DNA of 60,068 bases, from contig FN649726.1 in the NCBI GenBank assembly GCA_000310025.1, forward strand, positions 3,669,660 through 3,729,727, read 5' to 3'. A program made the translations under genes and the position numbers. This stretch comes from Ectocarpus siliculosus (taxonomy: Eukaryota > Sar > Phaeophyceae > Ectocarpales > Ectocarpaceae). Position 1 is the first letter of the stretch; every line of letters begins with the position of its first letter. Of the stretch, positions 49,601-60,046 are shown piece by piece. The notes beneath the pieces were generated by a model. That model saw only the letters and a program-made list of their open reading frames with translations, had not been told where the DNA came from and ran no database searches.

Positions 49601-51435
49601 GGTTTTCCCGCTCGGAGATTGTGTGCTTGTCATGTCTAGACTCGGCTTTGCAGCTCGGCGTGTTGGTGTTGTTGTCATAATAAGAACACGCGTGCGTTTG
49701 GTTGTAGAGCAAGGTTGCGGCTTGCATGTGCGTTTCGTGTTCCGCACCCCCTTACGTAAATTAGTCGTATCAAATTGAGGGGGAATGGAGGGGGGTGATG
49801 AACAAGAGAAAGCATTCTTCTTATTCTGTGGAAGAAAACGGTTTCAGCGGGGGATTCGGGGGATGGATGCACATGGAACAGTGTTGAGCGCCTCGTGACG
49901 GCCCAAACAATAAACAATGCTTCCCGTGAGTTCGGCGCTCGCTTGACCCCGTCCATTCCGTGTTCAAGGAGCGAACTTCGTGGTACAGTACCACAAACGA
50001 TGGGAACGATAATAATGCCCAGTTGCAGCGAGCAACCAGCTCGAGCAGCCACCTTCTTCCTGGCTGCTTCAGCTTCAGCCTGGCTGGTTTTGCCGGCCGT
50101 TCTTGCTGCCGTTCTTGCTGCTTGTACGCATGTGCCCCCCCCCCACCGGCCCCCTACCCGCTCTGGTCAGGCAGGCTTCGTAAGTCAACAAGCGGCTGGC
50201 TCTCTCTGCCGAAAGCTCTGGACCAAACAAAATGTTCGTTCTGACGGCGGCGGCGTTTCGGTAAACAAAGGGCCGGTGGCTCGGACCGTAGCTACACACG
50301 AAGTGACATACGCTGCTTGATTCACTATATGTATCTTTACTGTAGTTGTTGTGTCTTGAAGCCGTCAGCGGCGGCAGAGATCCAAGGGCCCCAAAGCCCT
50401 CTTGAACGACACATTGTCACATTATTAGTCTTCCAGAAGGACACGCCTTCGATCCGAAGACAGACAGACGCCGTTGAAGTTCATCCAGCAGAAGGACGTC
50501 ACGTTTGTTATCATCATCATTTCGGGTATGGACCGAGGACTTCCTTACGATCATGGCTCGCGGAGGGGGGTGGAGCAAAGACGCGCACGTAGCATTTATA
50601 CCCACGTGACGTGTTCTGTGAAGCGAGAGTGATTAGACCATATATATATGTGATGTGCGTGCCGCTTTTTTTTGTAGGATTGAAACGGCAGCGCGCGGGG
50701 GAGGAGGAGAGGAGGACAACAAGCATGCCAACATGAATGAGCATACATACATACATACGTTTGTTGACAACTGTATGTATATGTGGCGTTCTTCGTCGGT
50801 CGAGTGTGGTTGGTTATAGACAAAAAAAAATGCAGTAGTAGTTCCATCCTATGGTTGCCATGGGAATATATATACATGTAGTGAAATCATCGTAAACAGC
50901 AGTCAGTCGTGCTTGTTTGCTTCCAAACATTGCAAATGTGAAAAGAGGGGATCGTCCTCGACGGACGTTGGGGAGTTTCTGCCTTTATGAAGGTGGTCTC
51001 CACATTACCCCCCCCTTTTTTCGAGACTTTTTCTTGTTTTCCAGGCAAGAGAAGTCTTCTTGGGGTAACCGGAACCCGACCGGCTGGCGGCGGGGCGATT
51101 CACATTCATTCCTCACAATCCTCTGTACGTGTTTTACGGATTCGCTACGTCCGCCACGTTTGTTTACAGAAGAAGTTCCGACTTCGATAGCCAGTGCGTC
51201 CTCCCGTGGCCCACCCACCGTTTTTCTTTTTCCGTTTTCCGGAAGAAAATTTGGTGACCAGCGGGTGTTGAACCCGTGTCTTTTGCAACCAAAAGCAGAC
51301 ACCCTGACATCTCTTCGTCGACGCCATTGTGAAAAGCAAGTTGATCACTAAAAGTGCTTCGTTTTCGTAGGTGTCCTGGCAGATACGATTTAAACAGTAA
51401 ACCGTCTTGTAGTTCCACATGACCTCACAGGTTTA
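46642..51435. other. T/G-rich stretch with no supportable gene
   Basis: Follows the EsV-1-7 stop. The first part is probably 3' UTR. The rest is T- and G-rich on the plus strand, with many short T runs, GT repeats and TATATA and CATA tracts near 50.6-50.9 kb. Open frames on both strands are short and show no domain. Confidence 0.5.
51247..51325 (-). repeat. tRNA-like sequence, minus strand, beside the gypsy fragment
   Basis: The minus strand ends ACGGGTTCAACACCCGCTGGTCACC, a good T-arm with B-box followed by an acceptor-like 3' end. The 5' half does not pair to form an acceptor stem. Read on the plus strand it begins TTGGTGACCAGCGGGTG, which would also suit a retrotransposon primer-binding site complementary to a tRNA 3' end. 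A tRNA relic or an oversized primer-binding-site remnant are both possible. Confidence 0.35.
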
Positions 51436-52107
51436 ATGATGCACGCATACCATGATCACGCTCTTTCGGGTGGACATCTCGCATTTCGTCCAACGTACGA
51501 AAAAATACGACAAAAATATTGGTGGCAGTCGATGAACCGTGACATACGGAATTGGTGCCTAGAATGCCAGGCCTGTCAACGGAGAAAGACACCCCACCGC
51601 CGTCCGAAACTGCCGACGGGTCATGTACCTGTACAGCGGCCATTTGAAAGAGTATCAGTCGACCTAGTCGAGTACAAATCGCTCTCAACGTCAGCAGTCG
51701 GAATGAGATGTAAACACATACATACGTGCTTTCCATGATGGATCGCTTAATTAACGCGTTATGCAATTCTCACACCAGTTCCGAACAAAACTGCTGATAC
51801 CGTGGCACGTGTAATCATTGATCGGATTATCAGCATCTTTGGCCCGCCAGAAATGCTACACTCTGATCAAGGCACGGAATTTGAAAACAAGATCATCTAT
51901 CAGTTGCAAACAATCTTGGGCTACAAGAAAACACGCACGACGCCGTATCGTCCGCAAGGTAATTCGGTCTCTGAGCGTGTTGTTAAGGAGTGTGGCTGCT
52001 AGCTTAAATAGGGTACATCTTATTGTTGATAGGATGTGGGTCGGTCTCAGGAGGTATACCCTTCAGACACCTACCCTCTTAGGATTTTGTCTAGTCTGCG
52101 TACCCCC

Positions 52108-52140
52108 CTGAGGTGAAGTTGGATCCCCACTTCACCTCAG
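52108..52140. repeat. Perfect 12-bp inverted repeat (hairpin)
   Basis: CTGAGGTGAAGT and its exact complement ACTTCACCTCAG flank a 9-base loop TGGATCCCC. It lies within the insertion in the integrase fragment. Confidence 0.95.
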
Positions 52141-52144
52141 ACCC

Positions 52145-52165
52145 TTGCTGATCGTCTCTCAGCAA
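52145..52165. repeat. Second inverted repeat, 7-bp stem
   Basis: TTGCTGA and TCAGCAA enclose a 7-base loop, starting five bases after the first hairpin. This is a weaker stem that could arise by chance, notable for its position. Confidence 0.7.
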
Positions 52166-52829
52166 TAACAAGCAACTTTCTCATCTCTACGTGATCGTGG
52201 ACAAGCGTGTCAACGACAGAACCTACCTTCATCTATCTCTAGGAGCAAGCTACCACCCACGGTTTCCCCTCCTTTAAAGTGTGCATTCAACGATGCATTC
52301 CATGCTCGCAATGCATAGATAGTTCCATGGATCGTGACAACTGGGCGGAACTCTTGCCAATGATTCAACTAGCAGCGTATAATACGCTTTTTAAATAACC
52401 ATGCATGAGACACCGTACTTCTTGATGTTTGGTCGCCAAGCACGGTTACCGGTGGATGTAATTCATTCTCGGAATTCCACATACATGTAGGTTCAACTGC
52501 AGATACCGAGAGTTTTGCTCAAAACACACAAGAATATCTACAAATTGCTTTCGAACTAGCGCGAAGAAACCTAACGGAACGTGCAGAGAAGCAAGCTGCG
52601 AAAAACGAAAAGTTACCGTAGTACCCCGTCTTTAAACCTGGTCATCAACAAGTACTGGTATACCGACCACACCACCAGGATTCAGATGGGCCAAATCCGA
52701 AGCTGTTCTTACCTTGGCGAGGACCGTATGTCATCTGTTCACAACTGTCACCGGTTGTGTATAGGGTGCAGCGAGTCAATGAAACACGAGAAATATCCGT
52801 GCACCTTGCCCATCTAAACAGTATACCAT

Positions 52830-53973
52830 AAAAAGGAAAAACCACCAGCACCACAGTTTGAAAAACTGGCTGAATGATTCCTTGGGAAACAAATTCCCTT
52901 ACCTGCCCTGACGGCAAACGACGAAAGAAAATCAACCGAAAATTGAAAGATACGTCGTACTGAAAGTGGTAGGGCATCGAAGTGGTCAAGGCCGAAAAGG
53001 TCCGCACAACTATCGATATCGTCTAAGTAAGTGAGACTGAAAGGATACGGTCCTGAATCAGATCTGATGTATCGTGCCGACGAAGTGCCGCAATGCCACG
53101 AAATGATCTCCACATTACCCCCCCTTTTAGCCAACCTCCGGTGGCAGGACATAGCCACCACACTCCCGGACTCTCTGCTCAGCCAGAGTAGAGGGCTTCC
53201 ATACAAATCTTCGTTCAAATCACCATGTAGTCTATGTAATACAGCAGTATGTGTCTTCGGCGCGGTGCGTTTTGAATCTGACGTCTCTCAATGACAAATG
53301 TCTGTACGGCGGCGCTGTGGAAACTGTACATATTATCCCAGATAATGTGTGTCTGGATGTCCGAGTTCTGAGCTTCGTTGGTTATAGATCTCGGGCAAGA
53401 GACAATTTTGTGGCTCCCTTGCAGCAAGATGTACGTACACACGCTGCTTGCTGCACAACAAGTTACGCTCATCTGTGCATACTTGTCAGAGAGAAGTTAC
53501 ACACTGCTGCTGTGATTACATAACAAACTTGCAAGCCCGTCACCCTACCTAAAGTAGTCCACAGGTGATTCGATCTGCCGCCCAAAAAGGATGACCATGA
53601 TGGGTCGATCGCTGACATCTACATGTAGATCTTCAACGAGTTGGTCTTGCGTTGGCTGCACCGCCCTCACCTTTCAAAAAGAAAGTTCTGCCAAAGCACC
53701 AGCCGACAGGCACATCATGTCGGTGCGGGACTCGTGTGTCTTGATCTTGGCAAATACCGTGAGGTAGAGAGAGTTGGTCCGTACAAAGAGGTTAGGGGGG
53801 CACAGCTATACACACATCCCCCACGCACAAAATAGCTCAGGCTACAGTAGTAGTGTAGCACTGTAGCACTGCAAAGCGATTTCAACATGACACCTGCTGC
53901 TGTAGATACATTCCTCGAACCCACCACATCGGGTATAGACACCACGATTTCTGGCAGTGAACCCGGAACAACA
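52830..53973. other. Intergenic region downstream of gypsy fragment
   Basis: No coding domain is seen. A string CTCCACATTACCCCCC at about 53109 matches one at about 51000 upstream of the integrase, and may mark degenerate element ends. Confidence 0.45.
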
Positions 53974-54046
53974 GCTTCTGTGGTGTAGTGGTTAGCATTC
54001 CTCATTTGGGTTGAGGAGGTCCTGGGTTCAAATCCCAGCTGAAGCC
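53974..54046 (+). tRNA. tRNA-Pro (TGG anticodon)
   Basis: A 73-nt cloverleaf. The acceptor arm GCTTCTG pairs with CTGAAGC with one T-T mismatch at position 6. The D-arm is GTGT/GCAT with loop AGTGGTTA. The anticodon stem CCTCA/TGAGG has the 7-nt loop TTTGGGT, giving anticodon TGG. The T-arm is CTGGG, TTCAAAT, CCCAG, with discriminator C. The anticodon loop and the following AGGTC match the eukaryotic tRNA-Pro pattern. No intron and no encoded CCA. An RNA polymerase III stop, TTTTTT at 54048-54053, follows directly. A and B boxes are intact, so the gene is probably active. Confidence 0.93.
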
Positions 54047-54047
54047 G

Positions 54048-54053
54048 TTTTTT
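54048..54053 (+). terminator. RNA polymerase III T-run terminator of tRNA-Pro
   Basis: Six T residues start two bases after the tRNA 3' end, the usual pol III stop signal. Confidence 0.85.
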
Positions 54054-55872
54054 GCCTCTCGTGCACAGATCCTTTTTTTTTGTCGTCTCCCTCCGCTCCA
54101 TCTCCTGAGCACGCATCGATGTATATCGAGCTCGTCATCATGGTCCTCGCTGACGCTGTCGGAGGAAGCACTTCACAGCAATCATTCATACCTTTCCGTA
54201 CTTTTATCTCTCTTCGCAACTCTTGGGTCTAATTTTGTGCCGCGTTTGTTTCTGTTTCAAGAGTCCCCGCTTTTTGGGAGAGAGAGCAACAAAAAGAAAA
54301 TCTCGAACGGTTTGGAACGAACGGTAGTTTTTCTGTTAAGATTATGTTTACTTTCTAAAAGAGGCGAGTGGGTTTCTTGCCGCCGTAGGATCCGCCGCAA
54401 AGATTTGGTGTCAGTCACATGTGCATCTTACAGCAGTAGCACCATGCAACGAAACGCCACTTTAACCAGCATGCATGGTGGTGGCCTCCTCTCCGCGTTT
54501 CATGAATCACGACGGCGGGGTTCAAAGCGACGACGGGGCAGCAACCGCCTCCACTCACCCACTTCATTCATTCATTCTCTGCCGACATCCCCGGAATGAA
54601 AAACACGGCGACACCTCGTTTTGCCTGACGCGCGCGCGCTCCTTCCTCCGTCGGGAAACCTACACGAGGTTGTAGGCTTTTGTACGATGTCTGGTTCAAG
54701 GTATTTACGTTCACTCGATGTGTTTTAACCCTCGAGCTCTCAATGAACTACAGTAGCACCGAGTGCTCGAAAGTATTATAGTCAGTGGTAGTACGTGCTG
54801 TGGTTATACCCTCAACACAATCATTACCAATCCCGATGTCTTAAAGTTAGCCTGACACAATCACAATCAAATCCCCCAAGTCTTCATCCCGACTCGCCAC
54901 CTGGCGTCGTTCGTGCAGACCGCATTGCAGCCACAAAGCATGCGCACAAGAGGCATCGTATTATTTTTGCTCTTCTTGGGAAAGACCCTGACGTATTCAT
55001 TGGATTGCCATCACGTGGTTTTAAGATTGATTCCTGACGCAAGTGAGCGTGCCTGAAATCGAGGCCAAGCTGCTGTTCAGCCGGTGCTCCCGGGTAGAGA
55101 GCAAGACTCCTTCTTGACTTCTTCACCACCTTCGGCAGTGTCAAACACTCTCTACCCGTACGCGCCTCCACACGTACATTGGAACGCCCAAACCATCGTC
55201 TCCGGTAAGTAATTCACACCGCGCTCTTTACACACACACACACCTTGTTTCAGGATGTTATGCGTACATCCTTCTCTCGGCTACAATATACATATCGCGC
55301 AATTCATCCGTATCACACCGTATTGCACACTGGACTACAATACATACATTTTCCACACCGCGAATCACCTCTATTTGCTGTACGTTGATTCGTGAGCGCA
55401 AAAAAACTACCATATCATGGTACACGGTATCATTGCACATTTTTCCGATGAAAGACACCAGAGACATTCACACATACTGTCCACCCTGGAACACTACTGC
55501 GGCAATGGACACACCACGCGCTGAATCAGAGCTACTTTTACAAACAAACTCTTGTTTGTGCGCGTCACGCATTTATTTCCACAAGGACATTTATTTGCTG
55601 CATTTTTACTTTTTTGGTTTGGCGAAGAAACAGCTCCGCCATCCCTCCGATCCGTTCCAAACGGACGGAGAGAAAGAAGAAGCAGGTGCAACGAACGCTC
55701 AGGGCTACACACAGCCGGACGCTACTGCAGCTATTACGCATCTTCCCCGCGGCCTTCCATCTGGATGGTACGGGCGGCGGGGGCTGCGGCGGCGGTAACA
55801 AAAGTGCCTGCCTGCCTAGTAAGCTCCCCTTCTGCGCGGACTCTCGCAAGTGGCACGCAGTTACGTGATTGG
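54054..55872. other. Intergenic region, no gene seen
   Basis: Lies between tRNA-Pro and the 3' end of the ZGPAT-like gene. It contains an 11-bp inverted repeat, CGGGTAGAGAG at 55091-55101 and its complement at 55148-55158. No open frame shows a recognisable domain. Confidence 0.55.
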
Positions 55873-58552
55873 TCAAAACGAAAACAGACCGGCCTTCCCT
55901 CCCCCCTTCCTGCCGCCGCCCTTGCCCCCCCCCCCGCCGCGGTTCTCGAGAGCCCTCTCCGCCCGGCCCCTGCTGTCCCGGACTTCCTTGGCCTGCTGGC
56001 AGACCTGCTTGAGCTTCTGCCTCGCCTGCGCAGCAGTCCTCGGATCTAGTTCCTGTGTATATAGCCGCGAAGAGAGGAGGCAGGAGGGTGAATGTAGGCG
56101 CTCCCATTAGTGTTTGAAGCAAATGCAATGGGCGAAGTAGCCCTTCACATTAGTGGTCGAAGCGGATGCAATGGCGGAGGGGGACGGCAGGGGTACACGG
56201 TAACATACCGTGCCGCTTTAGTAGCGCGGCAAGCGGTATTGGTGGGAGTCGTACCGGATGCTCTCGTGCTCACAGAGATGCAATATTTGGTTTCTACTGG
56301 AGGAAGTGGTTTTACCGTACCGCTTTAGTAGCGCGGCAAGAGGTATTGGTGGGAGTCGTACCGGATGCTCTCGTGCTCACAGAGATGCAATATTTGGTTT
56401 CTACTGGAGGAAGTGGTTTTGACCTTGCTGTTGTTCACCGCAGCAACAGCCCTCTCGTTGGAACCTACGTTCGGAGATAGAGGGGGCGATGGGATCTCGG
56501 CAAACCACGAAGGGGCCCCGACCGAGCCCCCGTGGCAAGGTGTTCCTCCACACAAACAAACAAAAATCTCAAGTAAAATATGGCACGCACAAGCAGTGTC
56601 GATTCCAAAACGTACTTCTTTAGGCTGGGCCCTGAAACCTGGCTGCCTGTGTCCCAAGAGAGAACGGTAGCCCAGCAAACCTCTACACACAAAAAAAGAA
56701 AATTGCCGTCAAAACCAAACAACCCCCCCGGGGGCAATAAACAACCTACGGCAGGCGGTATTGTAGGTGGTACGCATACATTCTACGCACCTCGTTGCGG
56801 GAGATAGTTTCCTTCAACCGCCCGATCTTTGCCGCCAGCGTCGCCTCGGCCTCGCGGGCCCCGACGAGGTGCGACCTGAGCTCCGCCTGAGACATCCTCG
56901 CCGCCGCCGCCGCCGCCGCCGCTCCCCCGGCTCCCGCTCCCCCGCCGTCCCTCTTCTTGTCGGGAAACACCCCAGATTTCCTTAGCGCGTGGGCGGTGCC
57001 GGCCCCGGCGGCCGTAGTAGCTGTCGGGATAGAGGTCGAAGTAGCAGCAGAAGAAGAATAAGAAGCCCCTCCCGCATCGAACAGGGGCCGTATTCTCTGC
57101 CCGGGGAGCGGCGAGGCAGCCGCTGCTGCGCCGCCGCCCTCGGCTTTCCGCTTGCTCATGGAGGCGTGCATGGTCTTGTTCAGGAAGTTGAACATCCCGC
57201 CGCCGCCTCCGCCGCCGCCGCCGCCGCTGCTGCCGCCAGGCTTGTTGTTGTTGTTATCCTTTTTCTTCTTGTTCTTTTTCTTGCCGTCGCCGCCGACGGA
57301 GCGCGCCGTCTTGCCCCCCCCGACATCGTCAACTCTCAGGTGGTCTAAGGTCCGGCGCTCGGGTAGAACACGGATGGGAACCGGTCGGGAGATTCCCTGT
57401 TGCGGCGCAATTTCGCGAGAGGTTTAGGGGGAACGAGTACAAAAAGGATGCAGGGTCAAATGCCGCCGTATGCTTGCGTATCACGCACGCATGTAGCGCC
57501 TTTCAAACGCGCGGTTGAGAAGTGGTCAACCGTCCGGAAAAATCGAGGTCGGGCCGGGAAGGGGAGGGGGGATTCAGAGCTTGTGTGCTGCCTTTTGATG
57601 CCACATTGTCAGGCACAACGCTGATCCACACTCGGAGGAAAACTCGTTCACGCTTTTCTCGCTGAAGAATGCAACTACGGGGGGGTGGGCTGGCTGACTA
57701 ACAAGCGTGGATAGCGGAAATCGGAGGTGTTGTACAGGAGAGGGGAAAAAAACGAAACTCAAAACAAGACATGAAAATACCAAACACGTGCGAGAACAGC
57801 GACCCCACGGCCGCCATCGCCCAGCTGTACAACTACCCCAGCTCTCCCTCTTCAACACGCTTCACGCGGCCATAAGTGAGCAAAGTGCACAGAAACAGGC
57901 GACAGGTGCACGCAATGCCAAGGAAAACGTTGCCCGTCCGTGGAAGGATGCTACCCAAATAGCCTTGGAACGATGTGGTCCGCGGCCGCAAACGAGAAAG
58001 GTTTCATTCAAGATTTTCTCTTCCAGCACCAGTAAGCCGGGCGCTCTCGCCCCGACTACCAACCACGACCTTTCATTTGTCCAACAATAAAGCATCCGCC
58101 GCCACGGTCGACAATATAAAGCACCACCACCACCACCACCACCACCCAGCCGCACCCGTAGTAACAACAGGGAGTATCCACCCCGCGTCTAGAAGATAAA
58201 AAGAAAAAACGGCTTCAGACAGGCAACGCCGACGATACTCGTAGCATTTGTATATAACAACCACCGATATCGTGTAGTACACGTCTCACCACAAAAAATG
58301 AGGGGGACTGCAACCACAATAAACAGGACGAAAACACACAAAACAGAACACTACATCGCTGCACTCTACACAACGCTGCAAGCTTGCACGCACGTGGCAC
58401 ACGGTTCGTCTCGTGCGGACGTCCGGCCGATCTCACCTGCTTCTCCTTGCCGAGCCCTTCCCCGCGCCGGTAGCCCATGCGGTTCATCATCCGCGAGCCG
58501 AAGCCCTTGGTGTGCTGCTCCCAGTCGCCGAACATGTAGGCATCCGAGACCA

Positions 58553-58605
<53 letters not shown>

Positions 58606-59193
58606 CGCATCGCCGCTCCCGGCGGCCCCCCTCGCACCGCCCCCGCCCCCGCCCCCCGCCCCCGCCGGTCCCCGGCGATCCCCCAGCACCCTCTCCTGAA
58701 AAAACGCCCCCGCCGTCATGTTACGGCCTCGTTCGCCACCGCGGCCAGCGGCGGCCGTGTCCGCTGCCCAGGCGTCTTCCAGGTCGCTCTCCTCCTCCTC
58801 CTCTTCCTCGTGTTCGCCGCCGTCGGAAGACCCCCCGTTCCTGCCGCCAACGCCGTGAATCTCCGGCGCCGTAACAGCGGCCTCGAGCGGCGCAAGGTGG
58901 GAGCTGTCGGCGGGAACGGACACCGGTCCATCTGCCTCGAAACCCTTGAAGCGCACGGCCAGCAGCATCGATGACGCCCCCACCCCCGCCGCCGCCGCCG
59001 GCGTGGCGGGGCCCTCTGCGTTGGCCTCGTACCACACGCGGTCGTGGTATAAGGCGAGGACCCCGGAGCCAGAGCGCAGGCTCGCGAGCCAACTACTGCC
59101 GCCGCCGCCGTCATCGGGAAGCAGGCCCGACAGCGGCACTTCGACGCCGTGAGAGAACGGACAGTCCGGGCCGGAGAACTTGCAGCTTCTTCC
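55873..59193 (-). CDS. ZGPAT-like CCCH zinc finger and G-patch protein (5' part not found)
   Basis: Exons on the minus strand: 59193-58437, 57396-56791, 56052-55873 (TGA). Exon order matches animal ZGPAT. It begins with the end of a CCCH finger (CKFSGPDCPFSHG), then a Tudor-like segment (LALYHDRVWYEANAEG ... MLLAVRFKGFE) and an acidic stretch (EEEEEESDLEDAW). Ala/Gly repeats follow, then the G-patch around GFGSRMMNRMGYRRGEGLGK. The next exon continues VPIRVLPERRTLDHL, a Lys/Asn/Gly linker and MFNFLNK, equivalent to the VFDFLNEK region of ZGPAT. The end is coiled coil (ARQKLKQVCQQAKEVRDSR). ZGPAT is a nuclear protein that represses transcription in animals, and G-patch proteins often activate DEAH helicases in splicing. 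The first exon is 757 bases with phase 0 at both ends, so it has one base too many: the G-patch lies in a different frame from the zinc finger. The first Cys of the finger and the N-terminus are not identified and may lie beyond the window. Confidence 0.88.
56206..56419. repeat. 107-bp tandem duplication in ZGPAT intron
   Basis: Two nearly identical copies with period 107, for example CGCTTTAGTAGCGCGGCAAG at 56214 and again at 56321. They differ at only a few positions, so the duplication is recent. It lies between the last two exons. Confidence 0.95.
58119..58146. repeat. (CAC)n microsatellite in ZGPAT intron
   Basis: A CAC trinucleotide run in the intron between the G-patch exon and the exon starting at 57396. 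Confidence 0.9.
58555..58603. repeat. (GCC)n run coding poly-Ala (or poly-Gly) in ZGPAT exon
   Basis: A pure GCC trinucleotide run within the G-patch exon. In the G-patch frame it encodes Ala; in the upstream zinc-finger frame it encodes Gly. The frame conflict of this exon must fall in or just before this GC-rich block. Confidence 0.9.
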
Positions 59194-59226
59194 CTGGGAA
59201 CGGAGAGACCAGGGGCATGCATGCGA

Positions 59227-59266
<40 letters not shown>

Positions 59267-60046
59267 GGCAACCATTAGCACGTAATGACACAAGGAATCA
59301 GCAGCACTAGCGGTGGCGGAGCAGCAGCGACCACCGTCAAGAGATGGCATCGGACGACGACGACAAGGAAGGTTGAAGAAAAAAAATGGCGGGGAAGAAG
59401 AACGCCAGGCACAGAGACGGACGCACACCTACAGGCTCCCACACAAGACGGGTACAAAGAAGCAAGGCACAATCGAACAGGAGGAAAACACGGGGCGAGT
59501 GCGGACGGGAGAGGCGCTTGCTCGCGCACCCAACGCCCCAACTCTCCCCGGGAATAAACACCGTTGATCACCCGACCAAACTTCCACCCTGTCAGCTATC
59601 CACACAATGCGGCAGTTGTTGTGCTTCGGGTACCATCGGTTTGAAAGTACCACACCACGCGAGCATAAGCGTAGCTCCTTAATCTGCTTCTGGATGCGAT
59701 ATATATTCTGTGTTCCAGGGAGTGGGTTTGTACGCGGCACGGGATCAATCAACCTTACGGCGCGGGAGGCAAAAAATGCACACGAGAGGGTTTGGTTTGT
59801 TTGCGAGCGAGCAGAGGAGCTTTCCTCTACCGTCGATGCCGAGTGGCGTGGACAAACCTCTGACCGCCAAGAACCGCGGCCTGCCTGCCTCGCATGCCTG
59901 TTCTTCGAGCGGCACCCGCTTCTACACAAGCAAACAAATTTACCCCCCTCGCTCGCTCTTTTGACAGAACGAAACCGTCGGCATCGGCCGACCGACCTTG
60001 GGGGACAAAACGGGAACAACAACCAACAAGGAAAAAACAAGGACCT
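59194..60046. other. Upstream flank or first intron of the ZGPAT-like gene
   Basis: Contains a GCA microsatellite at 59229-59265. No exon supplying the missing first zinc-finger Cys was identified. A good acceptor (TTGTTTGCTTGTGTAG on the minus strand, about 59927) leads a possible 64-base exon, but its translation does not complete a CCCH finger. Confidence 0.4.

Larger units (their letters stand above)
51978..52284 (+). mobile_element. ~300-bp insertion interrupting the integrase, with two hairpins
   Basis: Integrase similarity stops after SVSERV near 51978 and resumes around 52285. The intervening DNA has no integrase similarity and contains two adjacent perfect hairpins (listed separately). 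Target-site duplications are not obvious, so it may be a small non-autonomous element, a template-switch product or unrelated rearranged DNA. The boundaries are approximate. Confidence 0.5.
51436..52820 (+). mobile_element. Decayed Ty3/gypsy retrotransposon integrase fragment
   Basis: From 51436 an integrase zinc-binding region is readable (HDHALSGGH, then CLECQAC) followed by RPFERVSVDLVEY, the start of the catalytic core. After frame breaks near 51715-51755 the core resumes at about 51802 with the second catalytic Asp in LHSDQGTEFEN and RPQGNSVSERV. A foreign segment of roughly 300 bp follows. Integrase then resumes at about 52325 with DRDNWAELLPMIQLAAYN, ETPYFLMFGRQARLP and the C-terminal GPYVIC...VHLAHLN region to about 52817. 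Several stops and frameshifts make it non-functional. Reverse transcriptase, RNase H, protease and gag are absent, and no clear long terminal repeats are seen, so this is an old fragment. Confidence 0.9.

Noticed and set aside
46642-50900. Several 60-160 codon frames in the T/G-rich region
   Set aside because: Composition is non-coding, there are no domains, and no chain of splice sites joins them.
59429-60040. 203-codon minus-strand frame as the N-terminus of the ZGPAT-like gene
   Set aside because: It contains no CCCH first Cys in register and no conserved ZGPAT N-terminal sequence; one short stretch (YRIQKQIKELRLC) looks helical but is not enough.
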